Shown here: positions 14,169 to 21,833 of the stretch, piece by piece
Layout of the letters: each line of letters begins with the position of its first letter
Numbering within the stretch: position 1 is the first letter of the stretch
Source of the DNA: DASVWH01 sp036389715
GTDB lineage: Bacteria; Acidobacteriota; Blastocatellia; Pyrinomonadales; Pyrinomonadaceae
Assembly: GCA_036389715.1 (NCBI GenBank)
Contig: DASVWH010000178.1
Coordinates: 1-27,689, forward strand
DNA length: 27,689 nucleotides
Direction: 5' to 3'
Program-made: the position numbers and the translations under genes
The notes under the pieces: model-generated
The model's database searches: none
What the model was told of the DNA's origin: nothing
What the model saw: only the letters and a program-made list of their open reading frames with translations

Positions 14169-17100
14169 TTAAGGTTTAGGTTGACTGATGAGGGCCGATT
14201 CTTCGCTCAATTGCCTGCGAGCGAGCTGGACATCGGGTCTGTTGAGATAGCTGTTATAAGCCTCTGCGCCCCATCTCTGTTCAAGGCCCGCGAGCGTTGC
14301 GGCGGCGCGAGCGGCATATTCACGCGCCCTGGCCTGATCGCCCGCGCGGCGGCTCGCGCGAGCCGCCAACAGCTCTGCGCGCCAGGCCGAAGACTGCTGG
14401 CCCGAGCGCGCGAAGCTCTCCTCTGAGCGCAGGGCGTTTGTTAAAGCGCCCTGAAAATCGCGGCTCTCAAGCAGCACTTCGGCGAGCGCCAACTGTGCCT
14501 TCGAGAGCAGGAAGGGATTGTTCGCCCGCGCCGCTATCGCGGCCGCCTCTTCGCACAGCTGCCTTGCTTCGGGCAACGCGCCCGAGAAGGCCCGCGCTAA
14601 TCCGAGAATGCGCTTGGCTTCGATTTCAACGCCGAGGTCCGGGCTCTGTTGCGCGCCAATCAGCGCGAGGGCCTTGTGACTCTCGTCCTGGGCCAGCGGA
14701 AAGAGCCGCTGGCTAAGCGCCATCTCGGCGCTGTTCTGGTAGGCGACCGGGAGCAGCGCCTTAAAGCCGCCGTCGGGCTGGTTGGCCAGCCTGAAGACTT
14801 CGTCGAGGGCAGCGCTCGCCTCCGCATAGCGGCCCAGCTCCCACCAGGCCGTGCAGCGCTCTACCTGTCCATAGGCCATCCCCTTCTGATCGCCGAGCGA
14901 TTTGCTGATGGCGTATTTCTGCTCATAGTGGCCGAGCGCCTCCGGGTAAAGCTCCTGCTGGACCAGGACGTTGCCGAGCGCCTCGTGAGAGTAGGCCTGC
15001 TGAAGCTGATCGCCCGTCTGCACGGAGAGTTCGAGCTGCTGCTGGAAGGCGTGCATCGCCGCCCCGTAGTCGCCCTTCTGACGGTTGGCATGGCCGATAA
15101 TCAGAAGCGCCTGCGAAGTCTCCTTGCGATAGCCGCCCTGCTGGTAAAAGGGCAGCGACTGCTCGGCGAAGCGCAGGGCCTCGTCGGGCTGGTTCTGCTG
15201 CTGGCGCAGGCTGGCCAGCGAGAGCAGAGCGCGCGCTTCGTTGCGCCGCGCCTTATAGCGCTGCGCGAACTCCAGCGCCTGCTTGAAATATTTTTCTGCC
15301 TCACTGAAATCGCCGCGGATGAGAAAGACGCTGCCGAGGTCAACGAGCCCGCGCGCCGTCAGGTTGAGCATGTCACCGGCCTGGGCCAGGGCGACGGCGT
15401 CACTGGCGAACTTCTGCGCCTGCGCCGCCTGGCCCGTGCTCTGGAAGACGAAGACCAACTGCAACATCGCCTTAATCTGCTGGAGCTGATTGTTGGCGGC
15501 CCGCGCCAGGTCCAGGGCCTGCTGAAGCTGCTCGCGCGCCTCGGCCGTCTTGCCCAGTTTGATGAAGAAAGCGCCGCGCTGATAAAAGACCTCCGCGCGC
15601 CCTTCGATATTGCCCTGGGCCTGGTAGACCGTGTCCGCCTTGTCGTAGGCGGCGACGGCGCTCGGCAGTTCCTGCTGGCGGCTGTAGAGAATGCCGATGC
15701 GCAGGAAGGCCGTCGCATACTGCTGGTCGAGATTGGTCGCCTTGACGTAGCTTTCGAGCGCCTTCTTCGGCTCCTCGTTATTTTCGTAGGCGCGGCCCAG
15801 GTCCACATAGACCTGCGGCTGGTTGGGCGAGAGGCGCGCGATCTGGCCGTAGGATTCGACGGCGTGCGCGAAGTCGCGCCTGACCGTGGCCGTGATGGCG
15901 TCCAGGTAGAGCGCGTCCACCTGCGGCAGCACGGAGCGGTCGGCGACGAGCGTCGTCGCGCGCAGCAGCTCGTCCTTAGCCTTGTCGTAATAGTCCAGCT
16001 CCATCAGGGCTTCGGCCAGGCGCGCGTGGGCCAGCGCAAAGCTGTCGTCCGTGATGATGGCCTGTTCGAGGGCCTTGCTCGCCTGGTAATACGCTCCGTC
16101 GCGCAGGGCCGCGCCGCCCATCTCATACCAGCGCTGGGCCTCGGGCGAAGGTCTGTATGCCCTGGCACTGCGCCAGCGCGTGAATCCCCAGACACCGAGG
16201 GCGGCGACGAGCAGGATGCCGATGAAGAGTGCGAGCGAAAGCCTCGGACGGCGCAGCGTGTCGGTCAGCGTCATCAGGGCGCTCGGGCTCGCGGGCTGGC
16301 GGACGGAGAGGCGCTTCGTGAATTGCCCTTCATCGTCGTCGAACATGGCGCTGACGGCGCGCAGGTCGTCGAGCATCTCTTCGGCCGATTGATAACGCTC
16401 TTCCGGCTTCTTGGCCAGCGCCTTCATCGTCACCTGATCGAGTTCGGCCGGGACGAGCGGATTGACCGTTGACGGCGGGGCCGGGTCAACGTGCAGGACC
16501 CGCCCGGCGATCTCCAGGACGCTCACGCCGCCGAAGGCATGCCTGCCCGTGATGCACTCGTAGAGCAGAGCGCCCAGCGCGAAGAGGTCGCTGCGGGCAT
16601 CTATCTCTCCGCCCTTGGCCTGTTCGGGCGAGAGATAGAGCGGCGTGCCGACGACCGTGCCGCTGCGCGTGCGCGTTGCCAGCAGCGTTTGCGCGTCCGG
16701 GTCGGCCGAGAGCGGAAGCTGGCTCTCCTGAAACTGCTTGGCCAGCCCGAAGTCCAGCACCTTGACCTCGTCGCGCTCATTCAAGTGAACGTTCGAGGGC
16801 TTGATGTCGCGGTGGATGATGCCGTGGCTGTGTGCTTCGACGAGCGCCTCGGCCACGCCCATGATGATCTTGATGGAGCGTTTGATGGTCAGCGCGCCCC
16901 CGTGCATCAGGTCTTCGAGCGACGGCCCCTTGACCAGTTCCATAACGATGAAGGGCTGGCCGTTGTCGGCCTCGCCGTAATCGTAGATGGCCGCGATATG
17001 CGGATGCGAGAGAGTGGAGACGGAGCGGGCCTCGCGCAGAAAGCGCGCCCGGAAGTGGTGCTCGTCATGGGATGCGGACGGGAATTTGATCGCGACGTGG

Positions 17101-17198
17101 CGGCCCAGGTGCGTGTCTTCCGCACTGTAGACAATGCCCATCCCGCCCTCTCCGAGCTTTTCCAGAATGCGGTAATGTGAAACTGTCTGCCCGATCAT
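14169..17198 (-). CDS. Membrane Ser/Thr protein kinase with long TPR C-terminus
   Basis: A 1009-residue Hanks-type (PknB-like) receptor kinase. The kinase domain covers about 9-275: glycine loop GEGGMG (16-21), ATP-binding Lys38 (VAIKF), helix-C Glu56, catalytic HRDIKPSN with Asp131, DFG at 149-151, GTPLYLSPEQ (184-193) and the DARSDLFALG helix. A basic juxtamembrane stretch leads to one membrane helix at about 319-339. The rest (about 345-1000) is a series of some 14 or more TPR-like units rich in Gln, Ala and Leu (for example GDYGAAMHAFQQQLELSVQTG). In family relatives the TPRs lie outside the cytosolic kinase and may sense or bind ligands; this is inferred. All catalytic residues are present. 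The gene leads an apparent operon with the small CxxC gene. Confidence 0.95.
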   Translation of the reverse strand: MIGQTVSHYRILEKLGEGGMGIVYSAEDTHLGRHVAIKFPSASHDEHHFRARFLREARSVSTLSHPHIAAIYDYGEADNGQPFIVMELVKGPSLEDLMHGGALTIKRSIKIIMGVAEALVEAHSHGIIHRDIKPSNVHLNERDEVKVLDFGLAKQFQESQLPLSADPDAQTLLATRTRSGTVVGTPLYLSPEQAKGGEIDARSDLFALGALLYECITGRHAFGGVSVLEIAGRVLHVDPAPPSTVNPLVPAELDQVTMKALAKKPEERYQSAEEMLDDLRAVSAMFDDDEGQFTKRLSVRQPASPSALMTLTDTLRRPRLSLALFIGILLVAALGVWGFTRWRSARAYRPSPEAQRWYEMGGAALRDGAYYQASKALEQAIITDDSFALAHARLAEALMELDYYDKAKDELLRATTLVADRSVLPQVDALYLDAITATVRRDFAHAVESYGQIARLSPNQPQVYVDLGRAYENNEEPKKALESYVKATNLDQQYATAFLRIGILYSRQQELPSAVAAYDKADTVYQAQGNIEGRAEVFYQRGAFFIKLGKTAEAREQLQQALDLARAANNQLQQIKAMLQLVFVFQSTGQAAQAQKFASDAVALAQAGDMLNLTARGLVDLGSVFLIRGDFSEAEKYFKQALEFAQRYKARRNEARALLSLASLRQQQNQPDEALRFAEQSLPFYQQGGYRKETSQALLIIGHANRQKGDYGAAMHAFQQQLELSVQTGDQLQQAYSHEALGNVLVQQELYPEALGHYEQKYAISKSLGDQKGMAYGQVERCTAWWELGRYAEASAALDEVFRLANQPDGGFKALLPVAYQNSAEMALSQRLFPLAQDESHKALALIGAQQSPDLGVEIEAKRILGLARAFSGALPEARQLCEEAAAIAARANNPFLLSKAQLALAEVLLESRDFQGALTNALRSEESFARSGQQSSAWRAELLAARASRRAGDQARAREYAARAAATLAGLEQRWGAEAYNSYLNRPDVQLARRQLSEESALISQPKP

Positions 17199-17408
17199 CT
17201 GTTCGGATTACCTTTGCGAGCCAGGAACATGGGAAGAAGAAATGATGAAAACAGCGTGGGCGCTATAGACCCGGCCAGCCGGTCTCTGACGGAGAAAGCC
17301 TTGAGGCTTGGATACTACGCCAAAGCCAGAGCCATTTCAATATCAAATTGGCGCACGATTGCGCGCCGGGGTCGCGCACACGGCTCCCGGATGGGCCGTT
17401 CGGGTCGT

Positions 17409-17540
17409 TTACCGGCGGCGGCCGCGGCCCCGCTCACGACGCCACACGCGGGCGAAAATCAGGACCGCGGCGATGCCCGCAACCAGGAGCAAGCCCATCA
17501 CGACCAGCACCCCGAAAAGCTCTCTGTCGGCGGAGTCCAT
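17409..17540 (-). CDS. Tiny single-pass membrane protein
   Basis: A 43-residue frame: short acidic start (MDSADRELF), one strong membrane helix (GVLVVMGLLLVAGIAAVLIF) and a very basic end (ARVWRRERGRGRRR), so it should sit N-out/C-in. AAGG lies about 5 nt before this ATG. The frame is open further upstream, but the added residues look non-coding. It lies 210 bp upstream of the kinase on the same strand. The arrangement resembles other small membrane proteins, but I do not recognise a family. Confidence 0.5.
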   Translation of the reverse strand: MDSADRELFGVLVVMGLLLVAGIAAVLIFARVWRRERGRGRRR

Positions 17541-17660
17541 TAGCCTTAAGCGCCCCGTTTCTGCTAGTCTGCTGAAAACCCGGATAGTAGATGCCCCGTC
17601 CCCGAAGGCGATAAACGCCCGGATTCTAACACCTGGCATCCGTCATCCGTCACCCGACTT

Positions 17661-18314
17661 ATGTATCCTGCCGGTAATCTCTTTATCAACGCCCCGCACG
17701 GTCGCCTGGAAGCGATCTTGAAGGAGCCGCGGACGAGCCCTTGGCGCGGGGTGGCGCTCGTGCTTCACCCGCACCCGCTGGGCGGCGGGACGATGCACAA
17801 CAAGGTGGTCTTTCGCGCGGCGAGCGCCTTGAACGACGCCGGGCTCGTCACGCTGCGCATCAATTTTCGCGGTGTCGGGCAGAGCACGGGCGCGCACGAC
17901 GAAGGGCGCGGCGAGCTGGACGACGTGCGCTCCGGGCTGGATTATCTGGCCGCACACTACGCCGCAGAGCGCATCACGATAGCCGGTTTCTCCTTCGGCT
18001 CGCGCGTCGGGATGGAGGTCGGCATCGAGGACCGGCGCGTTGCCAGCCTGATTAGCATCGGGACGCCCGTTGACAAATATGATTTCACCTTCCTCCGGGC
18101 CTGCCGCAAGCCGATCCTCTTCGTTCACGGAGACGCAGACGAGTTCGGCCGCGCCGAACAGATACAGGCGCTGGCCGCCACGCTCCCGGCCGAAGCCCGC
18201 GCGCGCGTCCGCATCATCAATCACGCGGGCCACTTCTTCGACGGCCGCCTCGACGAAATGAAGCGCGCCATCACCGAATGGATGGAAGAGCGACTGGTCA
18301 ATGGTCAATCGTAA
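17661..18314 (+). CDS. Alpha/beta hydrolase (HPHPLGGG family)
   Basis: A 217-residue cytosolic alpha/beta-hydrolase. Visible features are the oxyanion-region signature LHPHPLGGGTMHNKV (35-49), the strand and turn LRINFRGVGQSTG, the nucleophile elbow GFSFGS with Ser111, an acid residue in HGDADEFG (Asp158 or Asp160), and His191 in NHAGHFF. This pattern is shared by short hydrolases annotated as dienelactone-hydrolase-like or YcjY-like; they are probably esterases, but the natural substrate is unknown. The last six codons and the TAA stop (LVNGQS-stop) are made of heptamer repeat units, so a repeat has probably replaced or extended the original 3' end. No Shine-Dalgarno is visible before the ATG. 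Confidence 0.88.
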   Translation: MYPAGNLFINAPHGRLEAILKEPRTSPWRGVALVLHPHPLGGGTMHNKVVFRAASALNDAGLVTLRINFRGVGQSTGAHDEGRGELDDVRSGLDYLAAHYAAERITIAGFSFGSRVGMEVGIEDRRVASLISIGTPVDKYDFTFLRACRKPILFVHGDADEFGRAEQIQALAATLPAEARARVRIINHAGHFFDGRLDEMKRAITEWMEERLVNGQS

Positions 18315-18460
18315 ATCGTAAATAGAAAAAGAGAGGCAGCGGCTTACATCTCAGGCTACATGATCTCAGTTACGCGCTTTTATCTATTTGCGATTTACCA
18401 TTGACGATTCACTATTTACTATTCACGATTTACCATTTACCAGTTACCAGCTACCATTAC
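18294..18460. repeat. Heptamer-array foldback entering a coding region
   Basis: The left arm, 18294-18328, is five 7-mers: CTGGTCA, ATGGTCA, ATCGTAA, ATCGTAA, ATAGAAA; the first three are hydrolase codons including its stop. After a 55-bp core, the right arm, 18384-18460, is eleven 7-mers of the type C(G/C/T)ATTTA: CTATTTG, CGATTTA, CCATTGA, CGATTCA, CTATTTA, CTATTCA, CGATTTA, CCATTTA, CCAGTTA, CCAGCTA, CCATTAC. The start of the right arm is the reverse complement of the left arm. The right arm ends 3 bp before the next gene's ATG. Confidence 0.88.
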
Positions 18461-18463
18461 CCG

Positions 18464-18865
18464 ATGAATTCTTACACGGACCCGGCGATACGCATCACGC
18501 TGCTGCCGCGCGACACTAACCCGCAGGGCACGATCTTCGGCGGCGTGATTTTGAGCTACATTGACATGGCGGGCGCAATCGAAGCGCACCGCCGGACGAA
18601 GGTTGAGCGTTTCGTGACGGTCGCGATGCGCGAGGTCATCTTTCACCAGCCGGTCTTCGTCGGCGACCTCGTCAGCTTCTACGCCGAGACGGTACGCACC
18701 GGCACGACCTCGATCACCATCCGCGTCGTCGTCGAAGCCGAACGGCACGGCGGCACGGACCCGCGCGTTCGCGTCACAGAGGCGGAAGTCGTCTACGTCG
18801 CCGTTGACGAGAACCGGAAGAAGATGAACATCCATCCCGCCGAAGCGCAAAGTAAAGAGCGTTAG
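18464..18865 (+). CDS. Hotdog-fold acyl-CoA thioesterase (YciA-like)
   Basis: A 133-residue thioesterase that should hydrolyse acyl-CoA to free acid and CoA. Family features are NPQGTIFGGVILSYIDMAGAIEA (about 19-42), with the conserved Asp in the SYIDMAG helix, then VTVAMREVIFHQPVFVGDLVSFYAE and VVVEAE near the end, which match the YciA/BACH group. The start at 18464 gives a normal N-terminus. The frame is open to 18401, but that extension (MTIHYLLFTIYHLP) is translated repeat DNA and is rejected. The repeat directly abuts the ATG, leaving no Shine-Dalgarno, so translation may be leaderless or coupled to upstream reading. Confidence 0.9.
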   Translation: MNSYTDPAIRITLLPRDTNPQGTIFGGVILSYIDMAGAIEAHRRTKVERFVTVAMREVIFHQPVFVGDLVSFYAETVRTGTTSITIRVVVEAERHGGTDPRVRVTEAEVVYVAVDENRKKMNIHPAEAQSKER

Positions 18866-18903
18866 CGACGAGCGGAGCGCCGACGGCCCAGGCTGCTCGT
18901 CGC
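18865..18903 (+). terminator. Stem-loop after the thioesterase
   Basis: GCGACGAGC (18865-18873) pairs perfectly with GCTCGTCGC (18895-18903), a 9-bp stem with a 21-nt loop, starting at the last base of the thioesterase stop. No clear U-run follows. A wider pairing is possible between CAAAGTAAA (18848-18856) and TTTACTTTG (18965-18973). An 11-bp direct repeat, GGAGCGCCGAC, occurs at 18874 and 18928 in the same spacer. Confidence 0.5.
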
Positions 18904-19127
18904 CAAAGCGATTCACGGACGGCACAAGGAGCGCCGACCGTCGGTCTTCGAGCCTTCCGGTTATTTACTTTGGCGGCGGCTTAGGAGTATAAGTGCTCTC
19001 GACGGGCCGAGCCTCTGACCTCGACTGAGCACCTCCGGCGACAACCAGCAGAAGCCGACCCGGCGAAAAAACAACTCAAGCTCCAAACATCATAGCTAAC
19101 GGCTGAAGATTCGCCGACGACGTGTGC

Positions 19128-19133
19128 AAGGAG
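19128..19133 (+). promoter_or_regulatory. Strong Shine-Dalgarno for the 84-residue Cys protein
   Basis: AAGGAG lies 7 nt before the ATG at 19141. This near-ideal site is rare in the window and is the main reason to accept the short frame as a gene. Confidence 0.8.
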
Positions 19134-19140
19134 ATATCTT

Positions 19141-19395
19141 ATGAGCGCGTGCGCGACACAGTCCTTCAATAATGTCAGTTCGTCCGCCTGGACCTGCCTC
19201 ATCCAGAAGGCGGCCGGTTACGGCATCACTATCGGCGATTACAAGGGCCAGGCGTCGAAGGATGGATTCACCCTGACGTGGAACTATGACCCGAACGCCC
19301 AGACCCTTGAGCTACAGTGTACGGATAGTCCCTGGTGGGCTTCGTGCGGGATGATTAACGGGAAGATTCACGACCTCGTGGAAGGCTGCATGTAG
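19141..19395 (+). CDS. Small cysteine-containing protein, unknown function
   Basis: An 84-residue protein with five cysteines (Cys4, Cys19, Cys60, Cys69, Cys83) and several aromatic residues (WTC, LTWNY, SPWWASCG). The middle reads as beta-strands with turns (YGITIGDYKGQASKDGFTLTWNYDPNAQTLELQC). No signal peptide or membrane helix is seen. It is preceded by a near-ideal AAGGAG site and a 275-bp spacer with hairpins. It is convergent with the TPR gene at 19422. I do not recognise the family. The shape resembles small conserved proteins of environmental bacteria; a modified-peptide precursor is possible but no modifying enzyme is adjacent. Confidence 0.8.
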   Translation: MSACATQSFNNVSSSAWTCLIQKAAGYGITIGDYKGQASKDGFTLTWNYDPNAQTLELQCTDSPWWASCGMINGKIHDLVEGCM

Positions 19396-19421
19396 CTTGC
19401 GCGGCGGCTCTCTCTCAAAGG

Positions 19422-19919
19422 TTAATTGAGACGCGCCTGGACGCGGCGCAGCGCTAGGGCCGCCTGCGCATAGCCCGGCTGCTCTTCGAGCGCCAGCCCG
19501 TAATGACGGGCGGCTTCGAGCAGTCGCCCGCGTGTTTCGTAGACGCGCGCCAGGTTAAAGTGCGGGAAGGCATAGGACTCGTAACGCGGCGCGAGCAGGG
19601 CGCGCTTGAACCAGCGCGTGCAGCCGTAGAGGTCTCCTTTGGCAATCAGGTAGCTGCCGATGTCGTTGTAGGGATTGCCGAAGGTTTCGTCAACGCGGAT
19701 GGCTTCCAGGCATTCGTTGATCGCATCGTCGTAACGCTCCTGAAAGCTGTAGACCCAGCCGAGAAAGGTGTGAGCTTCGGCCGTCGGGTAGCGCGCGATG
19801 GAGCGTTTGTATAACTCGATCGCCTCCTCGTAATCCCCGCCCTGCTGCGCCTCGTAAGCACGCCGGAACAGCTCTATCGCTTCGCGCCGCGCCCCCGCCG
19901 AAAAATCATCACTGAACAT
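19422..19919 (-). CDS. TPR-repeat protein
   Basis: A 165-residue soluble protein made of tandem TPR helix pairs: REAIELFRRAYEAQQGGDYE, EAIELYKRSIARYPTAEAHTFLGWVYSFQERYDDAI, ECLEAIRVDETFGNPYNDIGSYLIAKGDLYGC, and LARVYETRGRLLEAARHYGLALEEQPGYAQAALALRR. Such proteins scaffold protein-protein contacts; no enzyme motif is present. I take the ATG at 19919 as start. A TTG at 19940 would add seven residues, but that stretch overlaps the octamer repeat. The repeat lies directly upstream, so no clear Shine-Dalgarno is visible. Confidence 0.88.
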   Translation of the reverse strand: MFSDDFSAGARREAIELFRRAYEAQQGGDYEEAIELYKRSIARYPTAEAHTFLGWVYSFQERYDDAINECLEAIRVDETFGNPYNDIGSYLIAKGDLYGCTRWFKRALLAPRYESYAFPHFNLARVYETRGRLLEAARHYGLALEEQPGYAQAALALRRVQARLN

Positions 19920-19935
19920 AGACTTGATGGAAAGA

Positions 19936-20060
19936 TTCAATCATCCAGTCATTGATTCCTTTGATTCATTTAACGACTCAAGCGGTAGTTCAATGAATCA
20001 ATGACTGGATGAATCAATGAATCAATTCTTAAATCTCTTTCATTGATCCAATCGTTGAAT
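19936..20060. repeat. Octamer-array foldback overlapping the nucleotidase 3' end
   Basis: 8-nt units of the TCAATGAA/TGATTCAT type fill this gap. An 18-bp perfect inverted repeat pairs 19941-19958 (TCATCCAGTCATTGATTC) with 19995-20012. Right-arm units read TCAATGAA, TCAATGAC, TGGATGAA, TCAATGAA, TCAATTCT from 19990, then TTTCATTG, ATCCAATC, GTTGAATG from about 20038, which lie in the last codons and stop of the nucleotidase gene (minus, stop at 20040-20042). Confidence 0.82.
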
Positions 20061-21578
20061 GCGACCGTCCGTTTGCGGTGCTATCTCGCGCGCATCGCTG
20101 ATGGCGTTCATGAGGACGACGGGCTCGACGGGGCCGTTCTCGGCGTTGACCAGAAAGCGCGCGCCGCCGAACATCGTGTAGCCGTCCCCGCCCTTCTCGG
20201 CCAGAAATGTATTGGTCGCGAGCGTGTATGTTCTCTTATCATCGAGCGGCTGGCCGCCGACCTCGACGCTGACGAGGCGCGAGCCCGCGGGGCGGCGCGC
20301 GTCGAAGGTGAAGCGCAGGCCGGAGACCTGCGGAAAACGTCCGGGCTCCTGCTCTTCGCGGCTGCGGCTGACGCCGTGTTCGAGCGCCGCGCGCAGCGTC
20401 GCGCCCGTCACTTCGAGCTTCACGACAGGGTTTTCGTAAGGCAGGATGGCCATCACGTCCCGCTTGGTGAGCGGCCCCGGCTGGTAAATCTTGCCCGCGC
20501 GAATCGAGCCGCCGTTAAAGAGCGCCACGTCCGCGCCGAGCGCCTTGCGATAGGCATCCGCGATGAAGCTGCCGAGGTTCGTCTCGCGCGAGCGGTTCAT
20601 CGCACCGCGCGCGTCGAGCGCAACTGCGGTGCGCCCGATGGGCCTGTCGACATCGGCCGAAACCCTCTTTTCGTAATCCGTGATGAGCGCGGCCGCCTGC
20701 GGCTCTTCCGGGACCTCGCTGTCAACGGGGATGGCTTGCCAGTCAATGCTCTCCAGCTCGCCGCCCGGCAGCTTGATGAAGAGGTCGATGCGCCCTAGGT
20801 TGCGCGCGTCCGAGCCCCACTTGAAGATGGGCGTGCGGCCCGAGAGTGATTCGAGCTGCTCGTGCTCGTGGCCGCCGATGATTACGTCTATCGGGGCGCA
20901 ACGCGCGACCTGCTTGTCCTGCGCCATCGAGAGATGCGTCAGGGCGATGACGACCTGTGCGCCGCCCGCGCGCATCTCGGCGACAACTCTTTTCGCGGTC
21001 TCGCAGGGGTCCAGGAAGGTCACGCCCGGCCCGACGCTTGAGAACTGCGCGGTCTCCGGCGTCAGGAGGCCGAAGAGGCCGACCTTGATGCCCTCGAACT
21101 CACGAATGACGAAGGGCGGCGTCTCGCCGAAGGGTTTGCCCGTACTCTTTTCGACGACGTTGGCCGCGAGCCACTGAAAGCGTGATTCCTTCATCCGCTC
21201 GCGGAGCACCTCCGGGCCGAAGTCGAATTCGTGATTGCCGAGCACGGCGAAGTCCAGCCCGATCATGTTCCAGACCGCGATCATCTGCCTGCCCTTGAAG
21301 ATGTTCGAGGCCACGGAGGGCGCAATCGTATCGCCGCCGAGCAGAAAGAGCGTGTTCGGCGATTTCTCCAAGACGCGCCGCCGCAGCGTCGCCACACGCG
21401 CCAGCCCGCCGCGCGTTCCCTTGTCAACAGCCGAAATCTGGTACACGTCGTTCAATTGGAGCAGGGTCACGCGGACGGTCCGCTGCGCCGCGGCCTGGGC
21501 CAGCGCCGAAGCGGCCGCCAGCAGCGCGAAAGTGAGCAAGAGCGCCGCCCGCCGCACGTTTTGAAGAGGGGAAATCAT
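20040..21578 (-). CDS. Exported 5'-nucleotidase / metallophosphatase family enzyme
   Basis: A 512-residue two-domain enzyme with an N-terminal signal peptide (ALLLTFALLAAASALAQA). Metallophosphoesterase domain (about 34-250): LLQLNDVYQ (Asp44), LLGGDT (Asp83), LGNHEFDFG (Asn115, His116), a His in IALTHLS and GGHEHE. The first motif usually reads NDxH; here it is NDVY, so one metal ligand is changed, as in a subset of the family. The C-terminal 5'-nucleotidase domain (about 310-500) has ALFNGGSIRAG and the substrate-binding region with FTFDARRP. Members hydrolyse nucleotides or related phosphoesters outside the cytosol. The ATG at 21578 is chosen because CGGAGGA lies about 8 nt upstream. The last codons fall in repeat DNA. 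Confidence 0.92.
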   Translation of the reverse strand: MISPLQNVRRAALLLTFALLAAASALAQAAAQRTVRVTLLQLNDVYQISAVDKGTRGGLARVATLRRRVLEKSPNTLFLLGGDTIAPSVASNIFKGRQMIAVWNMIGLDFAVLGNHEFDFGPEVLRERMKESRFQWLAANVVEKSTGKPFGETPPFVIREFEGIKVGLFGLLTPETAQFSSVGPGVTFLDPCETAKRVVAEMRAGGAQVVIALTHLSMAQDKQVARCAPIDVIIGGHEHEQLESLSGRTPIFKWGSDARNLGRIDLFIKLPGGELESIDWQAIPVDSEVPEEPQAAALITDYEKRVSADVDRPIGRTAVALDARGAMNRSRETNLGSFIADAYRKALGADVALFNGGSIRAGKIYQPGPLTKRDVMAILPYENPVVKLEVTGATLRAALEHGVSRSREEQEPGRFPQVSGLRFTFDARRPAGSRLVSVEVGGQPLDDKRTYTLATNTFLAEKGGDGYTMFGGARFLVNAENGPVEPVVLMNAISDAREIAPQTDGRIQRLDQ

Positions 21579-21833
21579 TAATCGGTCCTCCGAAAATGGC
21601 GAGAGAAAGCTCAAGGCCGCCGCGACCACCGCCGTCAAAATTCGAGAGCCTCCGCGCGGCCTCAGGAAGCACGCAGGCGCACCTGCCCGGCTGCCCCGAA
21701 GAGAGCTTGACGATAGTTAGGACGAACCTGAGAGCTTGCATTATACTCAGCCGTCGCAGGTCGCGCCAATCGCGTGTGAAGGCGCGCACGGGCGCATCTG
21801 CGACGAGCGCAATCAGGGGCGGCGACAGTTCTC

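Noticed and set aside
14649..16472. 607-codon open frame on plus, antisense to the kinase-TPR gene
   Set aside because: It mirrors the TPR coding strand: GC-rich codon bias leaves the antisense frame open. It has no start signal and no recognisable domain, while the minus-strand kinase is unmistakable.
18294..18460. CRISPR array
   Set aside because: Units are 7 nt in direct contact with no spacers and no cas genes are present.
18401..18463. N-terminal extension of the thioesterase (MTIHYLLFTIYHLP)
   Set aside because: It is translation of the heptamer array; family members start near MNSYTDPAI.
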